DNA from: SZAS-79 sp964599095
GTDB taxonomy: Bacteria; Pseudomonadota; Gammaproteobacteria; Burkholderiales; SG8-39
Length of the DNA stretch: 64,000 bases
Direction of reading: 5' to 3'
NCBI GenBank assembly: GCA_964599095.1
Contig: CAZREB010000002.1
Span: 1 to 64,000 of the forward strand
This document shows, one piece after another, positions 33,571 to 41,316 of the stretch. The notes under the pieces are model-generated. The model was not told the origin of the DNA, did not search any database, and saw nothing but the letters and a program-made list of their open reading frames with translations. The position numbers and the translations under genes were made by a program. How positions within the stretch are numbered: the stretch's first letter is position 1; every line of letters begins with the position of its first letter.

Positions 33571-33920
33571 CGGGTACCGGTAAACAGAATGAGAAAGGTT
33601 CCGCGATGCACGGCACCACGGGTGCGCAATGTAAGGCGCAGGGGCCAATCCGGCTGTTACTAATTGTTACCCGCCGCTGTCGCACGGCTGACTCCGCGAC
33701 TTAAGCGAGAATTAATGTATTCCGTTTCTGTAATACCAACTGGCCGAATAGCAAGGCGCCGCGCGATTCTCCGGAAATAAATCTCCTGGAATTTAGAGTT
33801 TCCCTGAATCACGGCCGCGATGCGCCGTAGCCGTAGCACTTTGCGTTCGTTCCATGGCTACTCGTCAAATTCTGCCCAGCCCGGAATCGGTGCAGCGGCC
33901 CGGACAAGCAGAAGTCCCGT
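33571..33920. other. Intergenic region with dispersed repeat copy A
   Basis: A 350-base gene-free stretch upstream of the lipoprotein/ABC operon and downstream of the decarboxylase-like gene (both minus strand). It contains copy A of the dispersed repeat (33728-33794) and AT-richer sequence around 33650-33800 that could hold the operon promoter. No ORF with protein-like composition was seen. Confidence 0.6.
33728..33794. repeat. Dispersed intergenic repeat, copy A
   Basis: Begins CTGTAATACCAACTGGCCG, contains AAGGCGCCGCGCG and ends in TCTCCTGGAATTT. It shares about 80% of positions by eye with copy B at 39086-39151, and less with copies at 54611-54670 and 59346-59413. All four are intergenic and close to gene ends. 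Confidence 0.75.
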
Positions 33921-34895
33921 TCAACCCGCGTCGATCGGAAGAAAAAGTTCTTCTGCCGTCAACAGTCTCCGCGTAATCCCATGGTCCACGGTCGCCGATA
34001 GAAGGTGATCGAGCGCCGCTCGGTTGCGCGCCCGTCCGTGCCTCCAGGCCTCTTCGCCGTACGTCTGCTCTTCGCTGGACAACACCCTGGCGGCACCAAG
34101 GAGCATGGCCCAGGCCGGGTCCTCCCAGCGCTGCCACGCAATTCTCTGCGCTTCGACGAACACGTCGAAGATCGCCCTCGGGAGGGAGGGATGTGCGTCC
34201 ACCAACCTTCGCTTCGTCGCCATTGCGTGAATGATCGGCACGAATCCGAGGGCCTTGAAATAGCGCGCCTCTTCGTCTTGCTGCGCCGGGAACAGCGCGC
34301 GGATGCCGGGCCGCCCTTCCATGCGCAGCGCGCGCGGAAAGGGCACGAAGAGCGCGTCGATGTTCCCAGCCTCGAGTGCAGCGACGACCTGGCCGAGATC
34401 CTTGACGTGCTCGATCCGTAGCCCCGGGGGAGGCAGGGCGGCAGCGACCGGAACTGCCGCATCCTCCGGAATCACCCAGGTCATCGCCCGCCAATCGACG
34501 CCATGAAACTTCTCCAGGTCTGCACGCGCGAGGACCGAATAGGCCGTCTGATAGCTGTGTGCCCCCACGCGGCGCCCCGCGAGATCCTGCGCGGACTGGA
34601 TGCCCGCCCCTTCGCGGACATACCACCCGGAGTGCGTGAACGTTCGCCTCGGAAAGATCGGAATGCCCACGATAGGATCGCCGCGGTCGAATGCCGAAAC
34701 GAACGGCATGAAGCAGAATTCGATGACATCGAAGTACCCGTCGTCCAGAAATCGCTCGCCGTGCCCCATGACCCGGCTGCCTCCGGGCAGTTCCTCGAAC
34801 CTGAGATCGAAGCCGGGGTGCGTCACCCGCCGTTCGAGCAGCGGTGACGTCCGGTCGTAGGAGCGGACGCCTATTCGAATGACAGGCGCAGACAC
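33921..34895 (-). CDS. 4,5-dihydroxyphthalate decarboxylase-like / SBP-fold protein
   Basis: A 324-residue protein with the type II periplasmic-binding fold but no signal peptide. Blocks such as IGVRSYDRTSPLLERRVTHPG, FDVIEFCFMPFVSAFDRGDP, FPRRTFTHSGWYV and LAGRRVGAHSYQ match the 4,5-dihydroxyphthalate decarboxylase (Pht5) family. That family is itself related to ABC binding proteins. It is the last gene after the Rieske oxygenase and amidohydrolase, so a decarboxylase role in the same aromatic pathway is a fair inference; a solute-binding role is the alternative. Confidence 0.8.
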   Translation of the reverse strand: MSAPVIRIGVRSYDRTSPLLERRVTHPGFDLRFEELPGGSRVMGHGERFLDDGYFDVIEFCFMPFVSAFDRGDPIVGIPIFPRRTFTHSGWYVREGAGIQSAQDLAGRRVGAHSYQTAYSVLARADLEKFHGVDWRAMTWVIPEDAAVPVAAALPPPGLRIEHVKDLGQVVAALEAGNIDALFVPFPRALRMEGRPGIRALFPAQQDEEARYFKALGFVPIIHAMATKRRLVDAHPSLPRAIFDVFVEAQRIAWQRWEDPAWAMLLGAARVLSSEEQTYGEEAWRHGRARNRAALDHLLSATVDHGITRRLLTAEELFLPIDAG

Positions 34896-34903
34896 GGTGG
34901 GAG

Positions 34904-36202
34904 CTACGGCTTCGGGACGTTGACGCCCGGTACCGCGACGTACACCCTGCGCATTTCCTCCAGCCAGTCGGCGCCGGGCGGAAGCAGGGCCGTGCCGGCC
35001 CGCACCATGAATACCTCGGGATGCGAAGCTTCCTGCGGCTCCGTGCCCTGGTCGCGCAGCGCCTTGGCCGAAGCCAGCAATCGGCGACGCGCCTTGATGA
35101 TGCCCAGGTCGCTGGGCCCCAAGTGCTCTGCCGTGCGATTCGCAATCGGGCCCATGCCTTCCTGGACCGCGAGGTCCTGCAATACGGCGCTGTCGCCCAT
35201 GCCGGTGTAGTTCCAGCGCTTTTGCCGGTCGCGGTCGATTTCGTAGTCGTTACCCTTGTTCATCCGCGAAAGCCATTGCGAACCGGGCCTTGCCGGGTTC
35301 TCGCGGCCGAACTCGTCCTGCACCTGGAAGACTTCGAAATGCCGCCGCTCCTTCTCGTTCAGCGGCCGGGTCGGGTGCCATTCGATCCGATACCGCATGC
35401 AGTTCTCGTCATCGATGGGAACCCAGGCTTGGACCACGTACGCGGCGTCGGCACCTGCGATCGAAGGCGGCATGGTCCAGAACGGCATCAGAAACTGGTT
35501 GATACGCCAGTACTGCTTGCCATCGCCTCGATCCCGCCGCGCCGCGATCATGACGCCATAGTCGGTGTCCACCACCTCGAACGCGGGCGGGCTCTTGCGG
35601 TCCTGCGGAGCGTAGACCGCCGACCGGTTTTCCGGAGTCATCGCGCTGTGCAGGAACAGGCCGTGGCTCGAATCGATGTCGCCTTCGAGGAACTGCAGCC
35701 AATTGGCTTCCTGGTAGCGTTTCATGACCATCGAGTGCGTTTCGGGCACGGCGAGGAACTCGAAGCCCGGCAACGGCGGCGGCGGTCCGTCCCCCGCCAT
35801 GTACGCGAAGACGATCCCGCCCCGCTCCCGGCACGGGTAGCAAAGATGCCTCACCTTGTGCTTGAAGTCGCCTTCCGGAGCTTCGTTGGGCATCTCCACG
35901 CACTTTCCGTCGACATCGAACTTCCAGCCGTGATACACGCACCGCAGCCCGTCCTCTTCGTTCCTGCCGAAGAACAGCGGCGCACCACGGTGGGGACACA
36001 ACGCGCCGAGAACGCCGACGCGCCCGTTCGTGTCGCGGAACGCTATCAGGTCCTCGCCAAGCACCCGAACGCGCAGGGGCGCGCCGTCCGGCGTAAGTTC
36101 GAAAGACGCGGCGACCGGGATCCAGAATCGCCGCATGAGGTCTCCCATGGGCCTTCCTCGACCCACGCGAGTGATGAAGTCGTTGTCGGTTTCGGAAAGC
36201 AT
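34904..36202 (-). CDS. Rieske non-haem iron oxygenase, large subunit (phthalate-dioxygenase-like)
   Basis: A 432-residue oxygenase. Rieske ligands are C69-x-H71 (LCPHRGAPL) and C88-x-x-H91 (CVYHGWKFD). The mononuclear iron ligands lie in NWLQFLEGDIDSSHGLFLH (H180, H185) with a later acidic residue. Length and the EANWLQ.LEG segment place it in the phthalate 4,5-dioxygenase/vanillate demethylase group, which lacks a small subunit. The start is ATG 36202 with CTGGAGG upstream. The reductase is not in the cluster. Confidence 0.92.
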   Translation of the reverse strand: MLSETDNDFITRVGRGRPMGDLMRRFWIPVAASFELTPDGAPLRVRVLGEDLIAFRDTNGRVGVLGALCPHRGAPLFFGRNEEDGLRCVYHGWKFDVDGKCVEMPNEAPEGDFKHKVRHLCYPCRERGGIVFAYMAGDGPPPPLPGFEFLAVPETHSMVMKRYQEANWLQFLEGDIDSSHGLFLHSAMTPENRSAVYAPQDRKSPPAFEVVDTDYGVMIAARRDRGDGKQYWRINQFLMPFWTMPPSIAGADAAYVVQAWVPIDDENCMRYRIEWHPTRPLNEKERRHFEVFQVQDEFGRENPARPGSQWLSRMNKGNDYEIDRDRQKRWNYTGMGDSAVLQDLAVQEGMGPIANRTAEHLGPSDLGIIKARRRLLASAKALRDQGTEPQEASHPEVFMVRAGTALLPPGADWLEEMRRVYVAVPGVNVPKP

Positions 36203-36221
36203 CTGGAGGCCCGCTGCCGGT

Positions 36222-37097
36222 TTATGAATGAGAAGATGCGCGCCCGAGCGCCGGATAGAGTTCCCGTGCCGCCTCGCCAGCGATCCATTTTCGATCGTCC
36301 GGGGCAAATGCCGAGAGAACCCTGAGGAGGATGTCCTTCGCTTCCCGGAACGGGCGTTTCCGAAGTCCCGGGTAGAAATTCGACCAGAGAAGCCGGCGCG
36401 CGCCGAACGACTCGACCAGCGCGTTCAGGAACTCCCGCGCCGCAGGCGACTGCCCGGTCGCTTCAAGGAACTCGATCGAAAAATTCACGTAGACGCGAGG
36501 ATAGGCGGCCAATGCCAGCAGATTGCCCGCGTCGGCGGTATCCGGGCCCTCCAAGTACGGGACATGTCCCAGCGCATTGATGGTGAAAGGGATTCCGCCA
36601 AATCGATCGAGGAAACGCCGCGTCGCCGGCAGTGCCGGCGGGCGGGTCGTGTGTGCATTGGACGGAACGCCGAGCTCGCGCACCCTCTCCCAGACCGGGA
36701 AGTACCTGGGATCGTCCACCCACGTCGCGACGCCTCTTCCGCCGGGCCAGAATCGCAGGCCGTGCATGCCTCGCGAAAGGATCCAGTGGTCGACCTGGGC
36801 AATCGCATCGGGACCGAAGATGTCCACATTGGCCACCCCGACGAATCGATCCGGAAAGCGGCTGACCGCATCGGCACAGTAGCTGCAATCGAATCCATGA
36901 AACATCTGCGACATCAGGTACGCCTGGTGGATGCCTGCATCGTCCATGCATGCGACGAGCTCTTCCGGCGTCACGGCCTGCGACTCCGTCCATTCGTGTT
37001 CCGTGCCGGGAAGCGGCCTCAGCGGGTACCGGCTCCTTGCCTCGACCGGCGCGGCGACATGAGCGTTCGAGTCGACGAAATGCAGCGATTCGCCCAT
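36222..37097 (-). CDS. Amidohydrolase family protein (amidohydrolase-2 type)
   Basis: A 291-residue TIM-barrel hydrolase or decarboxylase. The N-terminal metal motif is reduced to FVDSNAHVAAP (D-x-N-x-H instead of D-x-H-x-H). Further landmarks are MDDAGIHQAYLMSQMF, GLRFWPGG and LGHVPYLEG. Amidohydrolase-2 proteins include ACMSD-like decarboxylases and 2-pyrone-4,6-dicarboxylate lactonases, which fits an aromatic catabolic cluster. The altered first histidine could affect metal binding. It lies 19 bases upstream of the Rieske oxygenase. Confidence 0.87.
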   Translation of the reverse strand: MGESLHFVDSNAHVAAPVEARSRYPLRPLPGTEHEWTESQAVTPEELVACMDDAGIHQAYLMSQMFHGFDCSYCADAVSRFPDRFVGVANVDIFGPDAIAQVDHWILSRGMHGLRFWPGGRGVATWVDDPRYFPVWERVRELGVPSNAHTTRPPALPATRRFLDRFGGIPFTINALGHVPYLEGPDTADAGNLLALAAYPRVYVNFSIEFLEATGQSPAAREFLNALVESFGARRLLWSNFYPGLRKRPFREAKDILLRVLSAFAPDDRKWIAGEAARELYPALGRASSHS

Positions 37098-37101
37098 TAC
37101 T

Positions 37102-37866
37102 TCAGCTCAACAATCGGCCAAGCCCGGGAATGGGGCCGGGGAATCCCGCCAACCCGAGCACGCGCCACAGGGTTGCGGAATGGGACGTCACGACCGGCTT
37201 GCCGATTCTGCGCTCGAGCTCATCCACCACCGGCAAAGCGTCGAAATTCATGCAGCTGATGAACAGCCCGTCGGCCTGCGGATCCCACTTTTCCAGGGAA
37301 AACCGCATGATTTCCTCAGGCGTCACTCTTGCGAACTCCCGGCCGTCGCTGATGCCCATCCCGTGCATTGCAATCGGCTCGATTCCCGCCTGCCGAAAAT
37401 ACGCGCGCTCCGGTTCGTGATGACCCTCGACGTACGGGCTCGTCACCACGATCCTCTGCAACCGCAACGCACAAAGGGCTTCGGTAACCGCCAGCATGGT
37501 GGACGTAACGGGAATGGCGAATTCCGCCGACATCGATTCGCAGAATTTCCGGTCTGCAGACAAGCCTCGCAACGCGCCGCTTACGGTGCAGCAATAAGCG
37601 ATCGCGTCGACGGGAATCGTCGCCAGTTCTTCGAATGCCCGGCGCGCATTCGCCTCCATGACTTTGAGGGCTTCGACGCCGTGTGTGGCCATCAGCATGC
37701 GGCTCGTGAAGAAGCCGATGTCCGACGGCACGACCCGCGGGAGCCGACCTTCGTTGACGGTCGAGCTGCTGACCACGGCCAACCCTACCTTTACCTTCCA
37801 GCTCAGCGGGTGTGTCACGAAACGCTCCGGAACATGCGACGACTCTAACGCATGATCGACGGACAC
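37102..37866 (-). CDS. Asp/Glu racemase family protein (maleate isomerase/AMDase-like)
   Basis: A 254-residue protein of the Asp/Glu/hydantoin racemase superfamily. The two-cysteine active site is present: C92/C93 (YCCTVSG) and C205 (FISCMNFD), as in maleate cis-trans isomerase and arylmalonate decarboxylase. The opening VGLAVVSSSTVNEG is typical of the group. It ends 4 bases before the amidohydrolase start on the minus strand, so it heads the catabolic operon. A maleate or substituted-malonate substrate is plausible. Confidence 0.9.
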   Translation of the reverse strand: MSVDHALESSHVPERFVTHPLSWKVKVGLAVVSSSTVNEGRLPRVVPSDIGFFTSRMLMATHGVEALKVMEANARRAFEELATIPVDAIAYCCTVSGALRGLSADRKFCESMSAEFAIPVTSTMLAVTEALCALRLQRIVVTSPYVEGHHEPERAYFRQAGIEPIAMHGMGISDGREFARVTPEEIMRFSLEKWDPQADGLFISCMNFDALPVVDELERRIGKPVVTSHSATLWRVLGLAGFPGPIPGLGRLLS

Positions 37867-38034
37867 TCACGCCCTCTTTTGCATTCTGGAATGCGAATCC
37901 CCTCTTGGGACTTCTTTGACGGCGCTGCTAAAGTCGGCCCCCTTCTATTCGACAGCGATCCGGGAGCGCATGCGAAACAAGGCCTCGCGGCCCTCGCGTT
38001 CGCATTCATACTGGATCCAATCAGGAGAGATACG

Positions 38035-38994
38035 ATGACCCTTCCGATGCGCGCCGCCTGCTTCGCATTGCTGCTCCTTGCCACCACAGCGCAAGCGCAG
38101 TACCCCGAAAAGCCCATCCGCTTCCTCGTCGGGTTTTCCGCCGGGTCCTTGACCGACCTTAGTGCGCGTACGCTCTCGGGGGTGGCGTCGAAATACCTCA
38201 AGCAGCAGATCGTGGTCACCAACCTCCCGGGCGCCGCCGGCGCCCTTGCAATGGGCGAGCTCGCAAGATCGCCCCAGGACGGCCTGTCGGTCGCGTTGAT
38301 GACGAGTTCGTACAAGTCCCTGGTCGTTCACCAGCAGAAACCGGCTTTCGACGTGAACGATCTGAAGACGCTGATGGGGTACGCCGAGTTCCGGCAGCTG
38401 CTCTTTTCGAAGTCGGACGCGCCCTACTCCACCATCGAGGAACTGATTGCCTACGGGAAAAAGAATCCCGGGGTGATCAAATTCGGGCACTCCGGCGTCG
38501 GCACGTCGATCCATCTCCAGGGTCTGCTCTTTTTCAGGGCGGCCGGCGTGGATGCGACGGATGTCCCGTTCAAGGGCAGCGGTGACTACATCAATGCGGT
38601 CCTCGGCGGCCATCTGCCGACCGCCATCGTCGATGTCGCGGGTGTCCTTGCACACGCCCGCGCAGGCTCCGTGCGGCCGCTGCTGACCTTCACCGATCGT
38701 CGCCCGGCCGAGTTGCCGAACCTGCCGACTGCCCGTGAAAAGGGATTTCCCGGCTTGGACGTTTTCAGCCCCCAGGTCCTCGTCATGATCCGGCAAGGCA
38801 CTCCGGCCGATCGCGCGCGGATGCTGCACGACGGCTTCAAGCGAGCTACCGAAGACCCGGATTTCCTGAAGGGCTTTCAGGAAATCGGTATCAAGGCGGG
38901 ATATATCCCGCCCGAGATTGCCGACGAAAACATCGCGAAGGCTTCTGCAGCCGCCATTCCCGTGCTTAAGGAGCTGAACCTGCTCGCTCGTTGA
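38035..38994 (+). CDS. TTT/Bug-type periplasmic substrate-binding protein
   Basis: A 319-residue secreted binding protein. The signal peptide ends at TTAQA (about residue 20) and is followed by YPEKPIRFLVGFSAGS, the Bug opening in which the usual PGG is replaced by SAGS. Other landmarks are IKFGHSGVGTS, TDVPFKGSGDYI and FTDRRPAELPNLPTA. The start is ATG 38035. It is divergent from the Asp/Glu racemase/amidohydrolase/Rieske cluster, so it probably captures the substrate of that pathway. Confidence 0.92.
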   Translation: MTLPMRAACFALLLLATTAQAQYPEKPIRFLVGFSAGSLTDLSARTLSGVASKYLKQQIVVTNLPGAAGALAMGELARSPQDGLSVALMTSSYKSLVVHQQKPAFDVNDLKTLMGYAEFRQLLFSKSDAPYSTIEELIAYGKKNPGVIKFGHSGVGTSIHLQGLLFFRAAGVDATDVPFKGSGDYINAVLGGHLPTAIVDVAGVLAHARAGSVRPLLTFTDRRPAELPNLPTAREKGFPGLDVFSPQVLVMIRQGTPADRARMLHDGFKRATEDPDFLKGFQEIGIKAGYIPPEIADENIAKASAAAIPVLKELNLLAR

Positions 38995-39085
38995 ACCGAT
39001 CGGACGGCGCCGCCTGCATGTGCCGTGCGACAAGAGTTCGTGCTTTGGCAGTCAGGTCAGTTGCGCGCTGAGGATTATCCCAGAC

Positions 39086-39151
39086 CTGTAATACGAACTG
39101 ACCGGAGAGCCAGGCGCCGCGCGCTTCTCCGAAAAATAATCTCCGGAATTC
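39086..39151. repeat. Dispersed intergenic repeat, copy B
   Basis: Begins CTGTAATACGAACTGACCGG, contains GAGCCAGGCGCCGCGCGCTT and ends TCTCCGGAATTC. It abuts the stop codon of the DsbA/FrnE-like gene (minus strand), so the last bases of that gene may derive from the repeat. It is the best preserved copy together with copy A. Confidence 0.75.
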
Positions 39152-39758
39152 AGCCCCGCGCCTGGTTTACCAGCTCGACCAGCGCCTCGTAGGGCTGGGC
39201 GCCGATGACGCCGCGCATCGCGGCCACGAACGTCGGCACGCCGGTCACGCCGTACTGGCGCGACTTCTCCCAGTCGGCATCGACGGCGTCCTTGAAGGTG
39301 CGCTTTTCGAGCACCTCGAGCGCCGCCTTGCGGTCGAGGCCGACAGCCTCCGCGATCCCGGCCAGCACCTGCGCATCGCCGATGTTCTTGCCGTCGACGA
39401 AATAAGCGCGAAAGAGCGCATCGTGGATCGCCTCGCCGCCGGGCTGGGTGTCGGCCCACGCGCCGAGTTCCTGCGCGAGGCGGCTGTTGTAAGTGTGCGT
39501 GCGGTTGCCGTACGGCAGCCCTTCGGCCTCCATGCGCGCGCGCATCTGGGCCTGCATCTTCGGGATGTCGTAGCCGCGTCCTGCAAAGAGGTCCGCGAGG
39601 CTGCGCCCTTCCGTCGGCGTGTCGGGATGCAGCGGGAAATGCACCCACTTGATCCGCACGCCGTGTTCGCGCTTCAGTTTCTCAATACGCACGGTACTGA
39701 GGTAGCACCAGGGTCAGACGTAGTCGGAGAAGACTTCGACTTCGAGGGGTTCGGTCAT
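39150..39758 (-). CDS. DsbA/FrnE-family oxidoreductase, candidate selenoprotein (Sec-P-W-C)
   Basis: From ATG 39758 the frame reads MTEPLEVEVFSDYV, then TGA (39716-39714), then PWCYLSTVRIEKLK and on to a normal stop at 39150, for 203 codons in all. FrnE/DsbA-like proteins have DxVCPWCY at this point, so TGA replaces exactly the first Cys of the CPWC redox motif and the second Cys is kept. The rest is intact: HFPLHPDTP, the cis-proline loop VTGVPTF, and GAQPYEALVELV. Readthrough as selenocysteine is the best explanation. Alternatives are a nonsense mutation or a sequencing error; initiation at GTG 39692 would give a protein without the active site. It probably acts as a cytoplasmic thiol-disulfide oxidoreductase. 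Confidence 0.7.
39661..39716 (-). promoter_or_regulatory. Possible bacterial SECIS hairpin after the in-frame UGA
   Basis: On the minus strand, counting from the U of UGA (39716), nucleotides 23-27 (CCGUG) pair with 52-56 (CACGG). Nucleotides 28-30 pair with 45-47 and 32-33 with 42-43, leaving an apical loop GAGAAACU at 34-41. A G at the start of the loop and a loop within about 40 nt of UGA are features of bSECIS elements. A competing smaller hairpin (GGUGCU/AGUACC) lies nearer the UGA. This was folded by hand. Confidence 0.3.
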
Positions 39759-39840
39759 GGTCGGGGTTCAGGCTGTAGGCACGGTCGATCATAGCAGCCG
39801 GGTGGGGTAAACTCACGGCCTTTCCCGGCTGGCCCAACGA

Positions 39841-40599
39841 ATGTCCTTGTTTCGATTCGGGTACCTGGTGGCTTGTGCGGCGCTTCTAGTCAGCGGCGGT
39901 GCCGCGCACGCAGCCGTCTACGGCAAGGTCGAAGGCGACCGCGTGCGTGTCCTGTATTCGGATGTGCCCCCCATGGACCGCGGCTACCGGCTCTACTCGT
40001 CCACCAACCGCGTCCAGATTCACCCGAACGCGTGGCGCGATCCGCACATGCGCGCACAGGCGCTGCGCCAGGCGCAACGCGAAGCGCGGCACCAGGCGCG
40101 CACCCAGGTCGCGATGGGCTGGCTGCGGCATCCGGGTGCGGTGCAGGCACCGCTGCCGCCGCCGTCGACCTACGACCACCACATCGACGCCGCCGCAACT
40201 GCAAACCAGGTCGACCCGGCGCTGATCCGCGCCGTCATCGCGGTCGAGTCGGGTTTCAACCCGTTGGCGCGGTCGCACGCGGGTGCGGCCGGCCTCATGC
40301 AGTTGATGCCCGGCACCGCACAGCGTTACGGCGTGAAGAACACTTTCGACCCTGCGCAGAATATCCACGGCGGCACGCGCTATCTGCGCGACCTGCAATC
40401 AATGTTCGGCAATGACCTCAGGCTGGTGCTCGCGGCCTACAACGCGGGTGAAGAGGCGGTCCTCCGGTACGGCAGGCGCATTCCGCCGTTCCAGGAAACG
40501 ATCGAATACGTGCCGAAGGTGCTCAGCTACTACGCGCGGAACCGCGCACAGGTAAACGCGCAAAATCGCGCGAGGCCTGCTTCCGCCAACTCGAAGTAG
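39841..40599 (+). CDS. Lytic transglycosylase (SLT domain) with DUF4124-like N-terminus
   Basis: A 252-residue periplasmic enzyme with signal peptide (VACAALLVSGGAAHA). The C-terminal half is an SLT domain. The catalytic glutamate is in AVESGFNPLA, followed by GAAGLMQLMPGTAQRYGV, the HGGTRYLRDL helix and LVLAAYNAGEEAVLRYG. It probably cleaves peptidoglycan glycan strands. The N-terminal part (VYGKVEGDRVRVLYSDVPP) resembles the short strand-rich region found in DUF4124-type proteins. It is convergent with the kdpE gene; three bases separate them. Confidence 0.92.
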   Translation: MSLFRFGYLVACAALLVSGGAAHAAVYGKVEGDRVRVLYSDVPPMDRGYRLYSSTNRVQIHPNAWRDPHMRAQALRQAQREARHQARTQVAMGWLRHPGAVQAPLPPPSTYDHHIDAAATANQVDPALIRAVIAVESGFNPLARSHAGAAGLMQLMPGTAQRYGVKNTFDPAQNIHGGTRYLRDLQSMFGNDLRLVLAAYNAGEEAVLRYGRRIPPFQETIEYVPKVLSYYARNRAQVNAQNRARPASANSK

Positions 40600-40602
40600 C
40601 CG

Positions 40603-41316
40603 CTAGTCCTCCTCGTCGGCCAGCAGCCGGTAACCGATCCCGGTTTCGGTCAGCAGGTAGGCGGGTTGCACCGCGTCGGCCTCGAGTTTTTCGCGCAGCT
40701 GGCGGATGTAGATGCGCAGGTAGTGCGTGTCCTTCGCGTGCGACGGCCCCCAAACCTCGGTCAGCAGCTGGCGGTGCGTGACCACCAGCCCGAGGCTCTT
40801 CGCCAGGCAGGCCAGCAGCTTGAACTCGACCGGCGTCAGGTGGACCGGCTGGCCGTCGCGGGTGGCGGTGCGCTTGCCGAAATCCACCAGTGAGGGGCCG
40901 AGCCTGAGGATCTCGCCGGTCGGCGGGCGCGACGCGCGCCTGAGCGCGACGCGCACGCGCGCGAGCAGCTCGCCGATCCCGAAGGGCTTGGTCACGTAGT
41001 CGTCGGCGCCGGCGTCCAGCGCCTCGATCTTGGAGTGCTCCTGCACGCGTGCCGACAGCACGATGATCGGGATGGCCGACCACTTCCGGATGCGGCGGAT
41101 CACCTCGATGCCGTCGATGCCCGGCAGCGCGAGGTCGACGATCACCAGGTCCGGCTTGTGCGTGCCGGCGTCGGTCGCGCCGCGTTCGCCGGTGTCCGAC
41201 TCGACCACGCGGTAACCATGCGCGGTCAGCGACGAGCGCAGGAACCGCCGGATGCCGGGCTCGTCCTCGACGACGAGAAGCACCGGATGGGGACTCGCCG
41301 GCGGCGTGCCGCTCAT
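40603..41316 (-). CDS. kdpE: KdpE-like response regulator
   Basis: A 237-residue OmpR-class regulator close to KdpE. The receiver contains VEDEPGIRRFLRSSL, acceptor D61 (LVIVDLALPGIDGIE) and the KdpE-typical RKWSAIPIIVLSAR and DDYVTKPFGIGELLARVRVALRR. The C-terminal winged helix includes LTPVEFKLLACLAK and DTHYLRIYIRQLREKLE. The start is ATG 41316, overlapping the kinase stop by four bases. No kdpFABC is in the window; the divergent neighbour is kup, so potassium uptake through Kup is the likely target. Confidence 0.92.
   Translation of the reverse strand: MSGTPPASPHPVLLVVEDEPGIRRFLRSSLTAHGYRVVESDTGERGATDAGTHKPDLVIVDLALPGIDGIEVIRRIRKWSAIPIIVLSARVQEHSKIEALDAGADDYVTKPFGIGELLARVRVALRRASRPPTGEILRLGPSLVDFGKRTATRDGQPVHLTPVEFKLLACLAKSLGLVVTHRQLLTEVWGPSHAKDTHYLRIYIRQLREKLEADAVQPAYLLTETGIGYRLLADEED

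Noticed and set aside
36222..37097. Amidohydrolase called inactive because of D-x-N-x-H
   Set aside because: Several amidohydrolase-2 proteins have variant first motifs and remain active, so loss of function is not supported by this alone.
39150..39692. DsbA-like gene starting at GTG 39692
   Set aside because: This start removes the active-site CxxC region. The frame continues upstream through a single TGA to a good N-terminus, so the longer reading is preferred.
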